Shown here piece by piece: positions 11,981-21,509 of a stretch of 64,000 nucleotides of DNA. Positions within the stretch are counted from its first letter, which is position 1, and each line of letters opens with the position of its first letter. The notes under the pieces are model-generated. The model did not search any database. It worked only from the letters and a program-made list of their open reading frames with translations, and was not told the DNA's origin. Source of the stretch: Aquisalimonas sp007126095. Its GTDB lineage: Bacteria; Pseudomonadota; Gammaproteobacteria; Nitrococcales; Aquisalimonadaceae. The DNA lies in contig NZ_JBLWFT010000009.1 in NCBI RefSeq assembly GCF_048323695.1, forward strand, positions 1 to 64,000, in the 5' to 3' direction. A program made the position numbers and the translations under genes.

Positions 11981-13261
11981 ATGAGCGCAACAGCTGAAAG
12001 CGTGCAGAACATCCAGGCCTACATGGCGGAACTCGGCCAGCAGGCCCGTGCAGCCGGCCGGGCCATGGCGCGGGCCGGGAGCGACGCCAAGAACCAGGCG
12101 CTGACCGCCATGGCCGACACCATCGATGCCCGCGCGGCGCAGCTGGTGGAAGAGAATGCCAGGGACATGGCCGCGGGCCGGGAGCGGGGGCTGGACGCCG
12201 CCCTGCTGGACCGCCTGGAACTGACCCCGGAGCGCATCGCCGGCATGGCCGATGGCCTGCGCCAGATCGCTGCGCTGCCCGACCCGGTGGGCGCCATCGA
12301 CGACCTGCGCAGTCGCCCCTCCGGGATTCAGGTCGGCAAGATGCGCGTGCCCCTGGGCGTAATCGGCATCATCTACGAGTCGCGCCCGAACGTCACGGCC
12401 GATGCAGCCGGGCTTTGCCTGAAGTCCGGCAATGCCACGATCCTGCGCGGCGGCTCCGAAGCCATCCACTCCAACCGCGCCATCGCCGAGTGCATCCGCG
12501 CCGGGCTCGAGGCGGCCGGTCTGCCGAAGGACGCGGTACAGGTCGTCAACACCACCGACCGCGAGGCCGTGGGCCACCTGATCACCATGACCGGCGAGGT
12601 GGACGTCATCGTTCCGCGCGGCGGCAAGGGGCTGATCGAGCGGATCAGCCGCGATGCCAGCGTTCCGGTGATCAAGCATCTGGACGGCGTCTGCCACGTC
12701 TACATCGACGAGGCGGCCGATCTCGACAAGGCTGTGGCGGTGGCGTTCAACGCCAAGACCCAGCGTTACGGCACCTGCAACACCATGGAGACGCTGCTCG
12801 TGGCTGAGGGCATTGCGGCGCAGGTGCTGCCGCCGCTGGCCGAGCGGTTCACGGAGGCCGCGGTGGAGCTGCGTGGTTGCGAGGTCAGTCGGGGGCTCGT
12901 GCCGGCCATGACGGCGGCCACAGACGAGGACTGGGGGGCAGAGTACCTGGCCCCGGTGCTGGCCGTGCGGGTCGTTGCCGACCTGGACGCCGCCATGGAG
13001 CACATCAACGCATGGAGCTCCGGGCATACCGAGTCCATCGTGACCCAGGACTGGAGCCGCGCCCAGCGTTTCCTGCGCGAGGTGGACTCCAGCTCGGTCA
13101 TGGTCAACGCCTCCACCCGCTTCGCGGACGGCTTCGAGTACGGTCTGGGGGCCGAAATCGGCATCAGCACCGACAAGCTGCACGCCCGCGGCCCGGTCGG
13201 GCTGGAAGGTCTGACCTCGCAGAAATGGATTGTCCTGGGGGACGGGCATGTGCGCGGCTGA
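11981..13261 (+). CDS. proA: Gamma-glutamyl phosphate reductase (glutamate-5-semialdehyde dehydrogenase)
   Basis: ProA carries out the second step of proline synthesis, the NADPH-dependent reduction of gamma-glutamyl phosphate to the semialdehyde. It has 426 residues and the aldehyde dehydrogenase fold. The catalytic Cys266 lies in RYGTCNTMET. The stretch VPRGGKGLIERI (about 207-218) is the conserved family block. The N-terminus is helical. It sits between holA and nadD, an arrangement shared with pseudomonads rather than enterics. The proB partner is not in the window. Confidence 0.97.
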   Translation: MSATAESVQNIQAYMAELGQQARAAGRAMARAGSDAKNQALTAMADTIDARAAQLVEENARDMAAGRERGLDAALLDRLELTPERIAGMADGLRQIAALPDPVGAIDDLRSRPSGIQVGKMRVPLGVIGIIYESRPNVTADAAGLCLKSGNATILRGGSEAIHSNRAIAECIRAGLEAAGLPKDAVQVVNTTDREAVGHLITMTGEVDVIVPRGGKGLIERISRDASVPVIKHLDGVCHVYIDEAADLDKAVAVAFNAKTQRYGTCNTMETLLVAEGIAAQVLPPLAERFTEAAVELRGCEVSRGLVPAMTAATDEDWGAEYLAPVLAVRVVADLDAAMEHINAWSSGHTESIVTQDWSRAQRFLREVDSSSVMVNASTRFADGFEYGLGAEIGISTDKLHARGPVGLEGLTSQKWIVLGDGHVRG

Positions 13262-13291
13262 GCGGCCCGGCCGGCGCCGGAGGTGTGGCGG

Positions 13292-13957
13292 GTGAAGGCC
13301 ACGCCCCGGCCGCTGCGCGGCATGTTCGGCGGCACCTTTGATCCGGTGCACAACGCCCACCTCCGTGTCGCGCTGGATATCGTCGAGGCCGGCGCGCTGG
13401 AGCAGCTCCACCTCGTTCCCTGCCACGTGCCACCCCACCGCGGCGATCCCGAGGTCACCGCCGCGCAGCGGCTGGCGATGCTGGAGCTTGCCGCCCGCGG
13501 GGAGCTGCGCTTCCGGGTGGATGACCGGGAGCTCCGGCGTGACGGCCCCTCCTACACGGTGGATACCCTGCAGACACTGCGTCGGGATTTTCCCGGCGAC
13601 CACCTCTGCCTGCTCCTCGGCAGCGACAGCTTCGTCAGCCTGCCGCGCTGGGATCGCTGGCAGGAGCTGGCGGTGTACGCACACATCGTGGTGATGCAGC
13701 GCCCCGATCACCCCCTGAAACTGTCGGGGCCTCTCACCGACTGGCTGCATGGCCGGGAGACGGCGGACTGGGCCGCGCTGCGGGACGAGCCCGCCGGGCG
13801 CGTGCTGTTCCAGGACGTCACACCCATGGCGGTCTCCGCCACCGACATCCGCGCCCGTCTGGCCGCCGGACGTTCAGGGCGCTATCTGTTGCCGGATGCG
13901 GTGTGGGACTATATACGGGACAATACCCTGTACGGGGCCGGTGGATACGCCGGCTGA
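13292..13957 (+). CDS. nadD: Nicotinate-nucleotide adenylyltransferase
   Basis: NadD adenylates nicotinate mononucleotide in NAD synthesis. From the GTG at 13292 it has 221 residues. GMFGGTFDPVHNAHL (10-24) contains the T/HxGH-type nucleotidyltransferase signature, and the C-terminal VSATDIRARL matches the second (ISSTxxR) motif. A GGAGG at 13279-13283 sits 8 bp from this GTG. Another in-frame GTG at 13283 is too close to that site to use it. It is followed directly by rsfS, as in many gammaproteobacteria. Confidence 0.95.
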   Translation: MKATPRPLRGMFGGTFDPVHNAHLRVALDIVEAGALEQLHLVPCHVPPHRGDPEVTAAQRLAMLELAARGELRFRVDDRELRRDGPSYTVDTLQTLRRDFPGDHLCLLLGSDSFVSLPRWDRWQELAVYAHIVVMQRPDHPLKLSGPLTDWLHGRETADWAALRDEPAGRVLFQDVTPMAVSATDIRARLAAGRSGRYLLPDAVWDYIRDNTLYGAGGYAG

Positions 13958-14011
13958 GTGGAGAGCAAGTCGGCGGCAGCCTTGCCGTCGTGGAGGTGGA
14001 TCATCAGCGCA

Positions 14012-14395
14012 GTGGATCATGTCGAAGCACTGGACTGGGCAGCACTGAGGGATGTGGTGCTAGCCTCCCTTGAGGACATGAAGGCCGTGGATCCCGTTGT
14101 GCTGGATGTGCGCGGCAAGACCGGTATCACCGACATCATGGTGGTGGCGTCCGGGAATTCCGGGCGGCACGTCAAGGCCATTGCCGACCGCGTGGTGGCG
14201 GACGCCCGCGAGCAGGGCGTGCGCGCGCTCGGGGTCGAAGGCGAGGACAGCGCCGAGTGGGTGCTCGTGGACCTGGGCGATGTGGTCGTCCACGTCATGG
14301 GCGCCAATACCCGGGAACTCTACCGCCTGGAGCGGATCTGGGGCATCGACGACGCGGATTCGGACGCGCCGTCCGCCGACAGCTCCCGGGCCTGA
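14012..14395 (+). CDS. rsfS: Ribosome silencing factor RsfS
   Basis: RsfS binds ribosomal protein L14 and blocks subunit joining when nutrients are scarce. The core begins at LRDVVLASLEDMKA and includes VLDVRGKTGITDIMVVASG and the C-terminal WVLVDLGDVVVHVM motif, all typical of the family. The GTG at 14012 gives 127 residues; the family is usually 105-130. A longer form could start at the GTG at 13958, directly after the nadD stop, but no ribosome binding site is seen there. The start is therefore uncertain by 18 codons. The stop lies 4 bp before rlmH. Confidence 0.9.
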   Translation: MDHVEALDWAALRDVVLASLEDMKAVDPVVLDVRGKTGITDIMVVASGNSGRHVKAIADRVVADAREQGVRALGVEGEDSAEWVLVDLGDVVVHVMGANTRELYRLERIWGIDDADSDAPSADSSRA

Positions 14396-14399
14396 GTCG

Positions 14400-14867
14400 G
14401 TGCGGGTTCAGGTAACGGCCGTGGGGCAGAAGATGCCCCGCTGGGTGGCCCAGGGTTACCAGGAGTATGCCGGGCGCATGCCCCGCGAACTGCGGCTGGA
14501 TCTGCGGGAGCTGGCGTCGGGCGATCGCGGCAAGGGCGCGAACCCGGCGAGGGCGCGCGAAGTGGAAGGGCAGCGACTGCTGCAGGCCGTGCCGAAAGGC
14601 GCCCGTGTCATCGCACTGGATGGTGGCGGGCGGCGCATCGACACGGAGGCGTTGGCAGAGGCCATGCGCGAGTGGCTGCAGGACGGCCGCGACGTGGCCC
14701 TGCTGATCGGCGGGCCGGACGGCCTGGATGACGGCTGCCTGAACGCGGCCGACCAGCGCTGGTCCCTCTCGCCGCTGACGTTGCCGCACATGCTGGTACG
14801 GGTCCTCGTGGCCGAACAGCTCTACCGCGCCTGGACGCTGATCACTGGACATCCGTACCACCGTTAG
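14400..14867 (+). CDS. rlmH: 23S rRNA pseudouridine-1915 N3-methyltransferase
   Basis: RlmH methylates pseudouridine 1915 in helix 69 of 23S rRNA and is a SPOUT-class (knotted) methyltransferase. The protein has 155 residues, identical in length to E. coli RlmH. The motif LLIGGPDGL forms the AdoMet-binding knot, and the C-terminal ending LYRAWTLITGHPYHR is diagnostic. The GTG start at 14400 aligns with the known N-terminus (VRVQVTAVGQKMP). It follows rsfS by 4 bp, and the pair is nearly universal. Confidence 0.96.
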   Translation: MRVQVTAVGQKMPRWVAQGYQEYAGRMPRELRLDLRELASGDRGKGANPARAREVEGQRLLQAVPKGARVIALDGGGRRIDTEALAEAMREWLQDGRDVALLIGGPDGLDDGCLNAADQRWSLSPLTLPHMLVRVLVAEQLYRAWTLITGHPYHR

Positions 14868-14924
14868 GGCCGATCACCGGAACGGCCACCAGAACCGATC
14901 ACCGAGCAGCTTTCGAGGTACAAC

Positions 14925-15524
14925 ATGGCGTCCGAGACATCGTCCGAAATCTACCTGGCGTCGCGGTCAGCGCGCCGCCGGGAGCTGCTGCAGCAGATGG
15001 GGCTGCCTTTCACGCCACTGGATGTGGCCGTGGACGAGACCTTCGACCCGGAAGAAAGCGCGGAGGTCTTCGTCATCCGCCTCGCCCTGGAGAAGGCCCG
15101 GGCCGGCTGGGCCCAGGTGGAGGGGAGCCAGCCGTTGCCGGTGCTGGGTGCGGACACCGTGGTCGTCATGGACGACCAGGTCCTCGGCAAACCGGGCACC
15201 CGCGACGAGGCGGTCGCCATGCTGGAGATGCTCTCCGGCAACGAACACCGGGTCCTCACCGGGGTTGCGCTGGTGGACGACCGCGAAGCAACCCGGCTCA
15301 GCGTCAATCGCGTGCAGTTCCGTGAGCTGACGCCCGCGGATATCGATCGCTACTGGGCGTCCGGCGAACCCGAGGGCAAGGCGGGTGCCTACGCGATCCA
15401 GGGCCGCGGCGGCGTGTTCGCGGAGTACCTGGAGGGCAGCTACTCCGGCGTCATGGGGCTGCCGCTGTTCGAGACGGCGGATCTGCTGGACGAGTTCGAT
15501 ATCGACTACCGCCGGCACTGGTAA
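14925..15524 (+). CDS. yhdE: Maf/YhdE nucleoside triphosphate pyrophosphatase (dTTP/UTP type)
   Basis: Maf proteins hydrolyse non-canonical or excess nucleoside triphosphates. This one has 199 residues and resembles the YhdE branch that prefers dTTP and UTP. LASRSARRRELL (11-22) is the SxSxRR phosphate-binding motif. GADTVVVMDDQVLGKP holds the catalytic Asp, and YAIQGRGG is the third conserved block. Its stop overlaps the rng start by one base (TAATG), the same yhdE-rng order as in E. coli. Confidence 0.94.
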   Translation: MASETSSEIYLASRSARRRELLQQMGLPFTPLDVAVDETFDPEESAEVFVIRLALEKARAGWAQVEGSQPLPVLGADTVVVMDDQVLGKPGTRDEAVAMLEMLSGNEHRVLTGVALVDDREATRLSVNRVQFRELTPADIDRYWASGEPEGKAGAYAIQGRGGVFAEYLEGSYSGVMGLPLFETADLLDEFDIDYRRHW

Positions 15525-16999
15525 TGAGCCAGGAAATTCTGATGAACTGCACGCCACAGGAAACCCGTGTGGCGGTGGTGGAGAATGGCGTTCTACAGGA
15601 AGTCTCCGTGGAGCGCACGCGGCGGCGCGGTCTGGTGGGCAACATCTACAAGGGGCGCGTCCAGCGCGTCCTCCCCGGCATGCAGGCGGCGTTCGTGGAA
15701 GTGGGCCTGGAACGCACAGCGTTCCTGCACGCCTCCGACGTCGCCGTGGCGCCGGACAGTGAAACCGGCGAGACCCGCCTGCGTCGGCCGGTGCCGGACA
15801 TCCAGCAGCTGCTCCATGACGGTCAGGAGATCATCGTTCAGGTGATCAAGGATCCCATGGGTACCAAGGGCGCCCGGCTGACCACCCATCTGACCATCCC
15901 CTCACGGAACCTGGTGCTTTTGCCCCGCAGCCGCAACCTGGGGGTGTCCGGGCGGATCGAGGACGCCGCGGAGCGCGAACGGCTCCGCCAGATCGGCCAG
16001 CGCTTCCTGGACGAGGGCGATACCGGTGGCTACATCATCCGTACGGCCGCAGAGCAGGCGCCGGAAAGCGCGCTGGAGGCGGACCGCCGCTTCCTCTGCA
16101 AACTCTGGGAGAACGTGGCCGCGCGCGCCCGCGAAGCCAGGGCGGGGCAGTGCATTCACGAGGACCTGCCGCTGGTGCTGCGCTCCCTGCGCGACATCAT
16201 GAGCAGCGAGGTGGAGCGCATCCGCATCGACTCCCGCGAGAACTTCCAGAAGGTCCAAGCGTTCTGCGAGCAGTTCTTCCCCGAAATGAACGCCCGGCTC
16301 GAAGCCTATCCCGGGGAGCGCCCGCTGTTCGACTTCTACGGTGTCGAGGAGGAGATCCAGCGTGCCCTGTCGCGCAAGGTGGAGCTGAAGTCCGGCGGTT
16401 ATCTGATGATCGACCAGACCGAGGCCATGACCACCATCGACGTCAACACCGGCGCCTACGTGGGTAGGCGCAACCTCGAAGAAACCATCTTCAAGACCAA
16501 CCTCGAGGCCGCCCAGGCCATTGCCCGTCAGGTGCGCCTGCGCAACCTGGGCGGCATCATCATCCTCGACTTCATCGACATGCAGGACGAGGAGCACAAG
16601 CGCCAGGTGCTGCGGGCACTGGAGAAGAGTCTGGAAAAGGACCACGCCAAGACCCAGATCAGCGGTGTCTCCGCCCTGGGTCTGGTGGAGATGACCCGCA
16701 AACGCACCCGCGAATCCCTGGAACATATCCTGTGTGCGCCGTGTCCAAGTTGCGATGGCCGCGGCTTCATGAAAACCCCCGAGACCGTCTGCTACGAAAT
16801 CTTCCGGGAGCTGATGCGGGAAGCGCGCCAGTTCGAGGCGGAGCAGATGCTGGTGATCGCGTCACGCCCGGTGGTGGACCTCATGGTCGAGGACGAGAGC
16901 ATGAGCGTGGCGGAACTGGAAGAGTTTATTGGGCGGCCCATCACATTTCAGGCAGAACCCTTGTATGCACAGGACCAGTTCGATGTCGTCCTGATGTAA
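15524..16999 (+). CDS. rng: Ribonuclease G
   Basis: RNase G is a single-strand endoribonuclease that matures the 5' end of 16S rRNA and degrades some mRNAs. It has 491 residues. An S1-like domain is present (about 38-130). The catalytic Asp306 (TIDVNTG) and Asp349 (ILDFIDM) coordinate Mg. The zinc-link cysteines C404 and C407 lie in CAPCPSC and join monomers. It lacks the long C-terminal scaffold of RNase E, so G is the better name. yhdP follows after 92 bp. Confidence 0.97.
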   Translation: MSQEILMNCTPQETRVAVVENGVLQEVSVERTRRRGLVGNIYKGRVQRVLPGMQAAFVEVGLERTAFLHASDVAVAPDSETGETRLRRPVPDIQQLLHDGQEIIVQVIKDPMGTKGARLTTHLTIPSRNLVLLPRSRNLGVSGRIEDAAERERLRQIGQRFLDEGDTGGYIIRTAAEQAPESALEADRRFLCKLWENVAARAREARAGQCIHEDLPLVLRSLRDIMSSEVERIRIDSRENFQKVQAFCEQFFPEMNARLEAYPGERPLFDFYGVEEEIQRALSRKVELKSGGYLMIDQTEAMTTIDVNTGAYVGRRNLEETIFKTNLEAAQAIARQVRLRNLGGIIILDFIDMQDEEHKRQVLRALEKSLEKDHAKTQISGVSALGLVEMTRKRTRESLEHILCAPCPSCDGRGFMKTPETVCYEIFRELMREARQFEAEQMLVIASRPVVDLMVEDESMSVAELEEFIGRPITFQAEPLYAQDQFDVVLM

Positions 17000-17091
17000 T
17001 CTAGTAGCTGAACGTCGCTGCTTGACCCCGGACGGGCCATGGATGCCTTGCTCGCCATGATTCATTCTCATTCACCGATGCCGCTCGCGGG

Positions 17092-20000
17092 ATGCGCGCG
17101 GTGCGGAACGCCATGCTGACCCTGCTTACCCGGACCTTTCGCGTCGTCGTCGGGCTGCTGGCGGCGCTGCTCGTGCTGCTGGCGGTGGCGTTCGCCCTCG
17201 CGCGGCTCGGCGTGCACTACCTGCCCGAGTACCGGGCCCAGGTGGAAAACCGCCTGGGCGAGGCCGTCGGTCAGGATATCCGCATCGAGGGGCTGCAGGC
17301 GCACTGGGCGTGGAGAGAGCTGCGGCTGACGCTGGATGGCGTGCGCCTTGGCGACGGTGAAGACAGCCTCCAGCTGCCGCGCCTGGAGGTCAGCCTGGAT
17401 CTGCTGGCCTCGCTGCAGGATCGCATGGTGCGCCTGGATGAGCTGGTGCTGGTGGAGCCTCGGCTCACGGTGCAGCGCGACTCCGATGGCGCTTTCCGCG
17501 TCGTGGGCGTGGGTATCGAACCGGGTGTCGCCGGCCTTGATGAGCTGGACGTCCTCATGGCGCAGCCCGGCCGTCTGCGGGTCCGGGATGGGCGCATGGA
17601 CCTGCTGGACCTGGTCCACCAGGAGCGGTACCGCTTCGCCGATCTCAACGCCGCACTGGATGAGGTTGATGGCCAGCGCCGCCTTGCGGGGGCAGGGGCG
17701 CTACCCGATGGGTGGGGCGGCCGCGTGCGCTTCGCCGTCCACTGGCCGGTTGCCGCCGACCGTCCACTGACCGACGGGCCGGTGGAGGTGTACGCCGAGG
17801 GCCAGGACGTCAACGCACGGGTGATGGAACGCATGCTGGGCCGTCCCGGAGAGCCGCCCTACGCCGCGCTCAGTGGCTCCCTGGAGCTATGGGCCAGTTT
17901 CCGTGAAGGTCTGCCGCAGCCGGATGGCCGGCATCGCGAAGGGAATCTGCTGGTGCTTGCCCGGGACGGCGCGGCCGACATGCCCTACCTCTTCCGCGAA
18001 CGCATCCCGTTCAGCGAGCTGGACGCCGAGGTGGCCTGGAGCCTGAACGACGACGGCTGGACGGTGAACGTGGGCCGCTCGCGGGTGCTCAATGACGACG
18101 GTGAAGTCCACGGGCGGGTTCGCGTCGACAAGCCGTGGGACAGTGCGCCATTCCTCGATATCCGCGCCAGTGTCGACGGTCGCCCCGGCAACGCCGCCAA
18201 TACCGGGCGTTACCTGCCGGTGGCCATCATGATGCCGGCGTTGGTGGAATGGCTGGACGGCAGCATTCTCGCCGGCACCGCCCGCAACGCGGACGTGGTG
18301 TTCCACGGTCGTGCGGACCACTTCCCCTTCGACAATGGCACCGGACGCTTCCACGTGCGCGCCGATGTGGCCGACGTGACTCTTGCCTACCACCCGGAGT
18401 GGCCGGAGATCTCCGAACTGGATGGTGCTCTCCAGTTCGAGGGGCGCTCCATGGCAATCGACGCGACTGATGGTGTCATCAGCGGCGCGCGGATTCGGGA
18501 GGCCCGGGCCTCCATTGATGACCTCCAGCGCAGCCCGCTGCGGGTGGGCGGCGCGTTCTTCGGTTCCGGCGACGCCTATTTCGACTTTCTCTCCACCATG
18601 CCCGCCGGCGGCGACGTGCTTGCCGGGCCGCTGGGTGCGCTGCAGCTTGACGGGCAGCACGACCTGGAACTCGGGCTGGTCATCCCGTTCGACGGCGAGC
18701 CGGTCACCATCGACGGTACCGCCACTCTCAACGATGGTCGGCTGCGACTGCCCGACCGGGATCTGGCCATTGAAGGCCTGGACGGGCAGGTGCACTTCCA
18801 CCGACGCGGCATCCACGCCGAGGGTGTCACCGGGCGTTTCCTGGACGGCCCGCTGACGCTGGCCGTCAGCACGGACGATACTGGTACGGCGAGTGATCGC
18901 ATCCGTCTCGCCGTGGCGCTGGATGCGCTGGATGCGCAGCGCCTGGAGACGGCGCTCACCGGGCGAAGCGGGCTGCTCTCCGGCACCGGTGCCGCGCGGG
19001 TCGACGTGCGCTTCCCGGTCTTCGACGCCGACCCCGAGCAGCAGGATCTGGCGGTGGATGTCGCCATGGCGTCGGCGATGAACGGCATCGGTGTGGCCAT
19101 GCCGGTGCCGCTGGGGAAGCCCGAGGCGGGCGAACGGCCGCTGGCGCTGTCGTTCCGCATCGGCGCCGAGGGCCTTGAGCCCGTGCGACTGGACTACGGT
19201 GACGACGTCAATGCAGCGATGGCGGTCGACCACGAGGCGGGGCTGCAGAGCGCGGCAGTGCGCTTTGGCGGCAACACGGCGCCGTTGCCGCCGGTGGGCA
19301 GCATCCGCGTCGACGGCCTGCTGCCGGCGCTGGATCTGCTTGCCTGGCACAGGTGGGCGGACCACTGGCTGCCGGAGGATGCTGGCGACGAGGAGGGCCC
19401 GGAGCTGGATGCTGTCGACCTGACGGTCGGCGCGCTCGACCTGGGTGACGGGCTGCGTTTCCGCCACCAGCGGATCCGCGGCGAGCGTGATGTCACCGGC
19501 TGGCTGTTTCGGCTGACAGGGGAAGACCTTGCCGGCGAGCTGCGCTGGCCCGAGTCTCCCAATCTCGCCGTGGAGGCGGATCTCGACCACCTGCGACTGC
19601 CAGTGCCGGACGAGCCGGACACCAGTGACGAACAGCCGGCGGGCGGCGACGCACCGCTCGCCGACGTCGATCCGGCAACGCTGCCGAGCCTGCGGGCGCA
19701 GGTCGACCGGCTGGAGCTGGACGGCCGCCTGCTGGGCAGCCTGCAGCTTCTGGGCGGCCCGGACGACAGCGGCTATCGCCTCAACAACGTCCTCCTGCGT
19801 GGCGAGCACCATACCCTCACCGGCACGGCAGGCTGGTTCCGGGACCCGGGCCACCGCACGGAGCTGGCCATTGATGTGCGCAGCGACGACATGGGCGGGC
19901 TCATGTCCGGCCTTGGTTACCAGGATATCATCCGCGGGGGCAGCGGCCGGGCGAGTTTCGACCTGCATGCCCGCTCTGTGCCAATGCCCCTGGATCTCGA

Positions 20001-20535
20001 GACATTATCCGGCGATGTCTCCCTGCGTCTGCGTGACGGCCATCTGACCCAGGTCGAACCGGGTGCCGGCCGGGTGTTCGGATTGCTCAGTGTCGCCAAC
20101 CTGCCGCGCCGGCTCATGTTCAACTTCGGCGATGTCTTTGACGAGGGGTTCGCCTTTGATCGCATCGACGGCGAGTTTCTCATCGAGGACGGCATTGCCA
20201 CCCCCGGGATGCTCGCCATGGACGGCCCGGCGGCCCGGGTCGAAGCCACCGGGCCCCTCGACCTGAAGGAGCGCACGTACGATCAGCTGGTCACGGTAAC
20301 GCCGCGTGCCTCCGCGACGCTGCCCATTCTCGGCGGGGTGTTCGGCGGCCCCCCGGGGGCGGCAGCCATGCTGCTGGCGCAGCAGGTGTTCAGCGGCGGG
20401 GTGGATCGCGTCGCACAACTGCGGTATCAGGTCACCGGCCCGTGGGCCGACCCGGTGATCGAGCCCGTGCGGCGGGTTCAGCAACCGGCTGCCGCGCCGC
20501 TGGAGCCCGGGGTCGCACCCGGTAACGCCAACTGA
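17092..20535 (+). CDS. yhdP: YhdP family AsmA-like phospholipid transport protein
   Basis: This is a 1147-residue inner-membrane-anchored protein with one N-terminal transmembrane helix (about 15-38) and a very long periplasmic part. YhdP, TamB and YdbH are known bridge-like proteins that move phospholipids to the outer membrane. The C-terminal region shows the AsmA-like end (about 950-1125). Position after rng agrees with E. coli. A later ATG at 17113 is an alternative start. Slightly shorter than E. coli YhdP (1266). Confidence 0.92.
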   Translation: MRAVRNAMLTLLTRTFRVVVGLLAALLVLLAVAFALARLGVHYLPEYRAQVENRLGEAVGQDIRIEGLQAHWAWRELRLTLDGVRLGDGEDSLQLPRLEVSLDLLASLQDRMVRLDELVLVEPRLTVQRDSDGAFRVVGVGIEPGVAGLDELDVLMAQPGRLRVRDGRMDLLDLVHQERYRFADLNAALDEVDGQRRLAGAGALPDGWGGRVRFAVHWPVAADRPLTDGPVEVYAEGQDVNARVMERMLGRPGEPPYAALSGSLELWASFREGLPQPDGRHREGNLLVLARDGAADMPYLFRERIPFSELDAEVAWSLNDDGWTVNVGRSRVLNDDGEVHGRVRVDKPWDSAPFLDIRASVDGRPGNAANTGRYLPVAIMMPALVEWLDGSILAGTARNADVVFHGRADHFPFDNGTGRFHVRADVADVTLAYHPEWPEISELDGALQFEGRSMAIDATDGVISGARIREARASIDDLQRSPLRVGGAFFGSGDAYFDFLSTMPAGGDVLAGPLGALQLDGQHDLELGLVIPFDGEPVTIDGTATLNDGRLRLPDRDLAIEGLDGQVHFHRRGIHAEGVTGRFLDGPLTLAVSTDDTGTASDRIRLAVALDALDAQRLETALTGRSGLLSGTGAARVDVRFPVFDADPEQQDLAVDVAMASAMNGIGVAMPVPLGKPEAGERPLALSFRIGAEGLEPVRLDYGDDVNAAMAVDHEAGLQSAAVRFGGNTAPLPPVGSIRVDGLLPALDLLAWHRWADHWLPEDAGDEEGPELDAVDLTVGALDLGDGLRFRHQRIRGERDVTGWLFRLTGEDLAGELRWPESPNLAVEADLDHLRLPVPDEPDTSDEQPAGGDAPLADVDPATLPSLRAQVDRLELDGRLLGSLQLLGGPDDSGYRLNNVLLRGEHHTLTGTAGWFRDPGHRTELAIDVRSDDMGGLMSGLGYQDIIRGGSGRASFDLHARSVPMPLDLETLSGDVSLRLRDGHLTQVEPGAGRVFGLLSVANLPRRLMFNFGDVFDEGFAFDRIDGEFLIEDGIATPGMLAMDGPAARVEATGPLDLKERTYDQLVTVTPRASATLPILGGVFGGPPGAAAMLLAQQVFSGGVDRVAQLRYQVTGPWADPVIEPVRRVQQPAAAPLEPGVAPGNAN

Positions 20536-20602
20536 TGCGTGGTTGAAGAGACGACTCCCGCCCGTCCGGCGTACAATGCAGGAAACGGGGAGGAGCGGCG
20601 TG

Positions 20603-21502
20603 ATGACGAATAACAGTCTACACTCCGGTACGCGTGTGGCGGCCGTGCAGATGGCGTCCGGCCCGCTGGTGGAAGGCAACCTCCACGAGGCAACGCGCCT
20701 GGTCGGAATGGCCGCAGAGGCCGGTGCCGAGTTCGTGGTTCTGCCCGAGAACGTCGCGATCATGGGCATGGATGAGTTCGCCAAGCTCAACCACGTGGAA
20801 ACCGATGCGGGCGGCCCCATCCAGGACTGTTTCGCCGGTCTGGCGCGCCGGCACGGCGTCTGGCTGGTGGCGGGCACCATTCCCATGCGCGGTGACGACC
20901 CCCGTCGTGTCCGGGCTGCCTGTCTGGTCTACGACGATCGCGGCGAGCGGGTTGCCCGCTACGACAAGCTGCACCTATTCGACGTGGACGTGGACGGCGA
21001 GTCGGCCTACCGGGAATCCGCCACCTTCGAGCCCGGGGAACAGGTGGTGACGGTGGGGACGCCGTTCGGTTGTATGGGGGTTGCCGTCTGTTACGATCTG
21101 CGATTCCCCGAGCAGTTCCGGGCCATGGTGGACCGGGGCGCCGAGTTCTTCGTGCTGCCCTCCGCGTTCACCGCCCGCACCGGGGAAGCGCACTGGCGGC
21201 CGCTGCTGCAGGCGCGCGCCATCGAGAACCAGTGCCACATCATCGCGTCCGGCCAGGGTGGCTATCACGTCAACGGGCGTGAAACCCACGGCGACTCCCT
21301 GATCGTCGACCCCTGGGGGCGCATCCAGGACAGCCTGGCGCGGGGCTCGGGTGTCGTGCTCGGGGCGCTGGACCGCCAGCGCCTCGCCGACGTCCGCACG
21401 CGCTTCCCGTCTCTGCGCCATCGCCGACTCAGCTGTGCGGATGCCGTACAGGCTCCGGCGGCCGGATCCACCGCTGCCAAGGCAGCAAACAACGAGGCCT
21501 GA
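20603..21502 (+). CDS. Nitrilase-superfamily (Nit1-like) carbon-nitrogen hydrolase
   Basis: This is a 299-residue cytoplasmic amidase of the nitrilase superfamily. The catalytic triad is visible as E49 (VVLPEN), K122 (YDKLHLFDVDV) and C163 (AVCYDLRFPE). The KLHLFDVDV context matches Nit1/NitA-type enzymes, which hydrolyse deaminated glutathione as metabolite repair. That substrate is inferred from family, not shown here. The ATG at 20603 follows GGGGAGGAG and was preferred to the longer frame from 20543. It lies between yhdP and tldD, a position common in pseudomonads and relatives. Confidence 0.88.
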   Translation: MTNNSLHSGTRVAAVQMASGPLVEGNLHEATRLVGMAAEAGAEFVVLPENVAIMGMDEFAKLNHVETDAGGPIQDCFAGLARRHGVWLVAGTIPMRGDDPRRVRAACLVYDDRGERVARYDKLHLFDVDVDGESAYRESATFEPGEQVVTVGTPFGCMGVAVCYDLRFPEQFRAMVDRGAEFFVLPSAFTARTGEAHWRPLLQARAIENQCHIIASGQGGYHVNGRETHGDSLIVDPWGRIQDSLARGSGVVLGALDRQRLADVRTRFPSLRHRRLSCADAVQAPAAGSTAAKAANNEA

Positions 21503-21509
21503 GATCACT

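Noticed and set aside
11873..13750. A 625-codon open frame opposite holA/proA/nadD
   Set aside because: It spans three recognised genes on the other strand and matches no family.
17887..19968. A 693-codon open frame opposite yhdP
   Set aside because: Antisense shadow; yhdP is supported by its membrane anchor, length and synteny.
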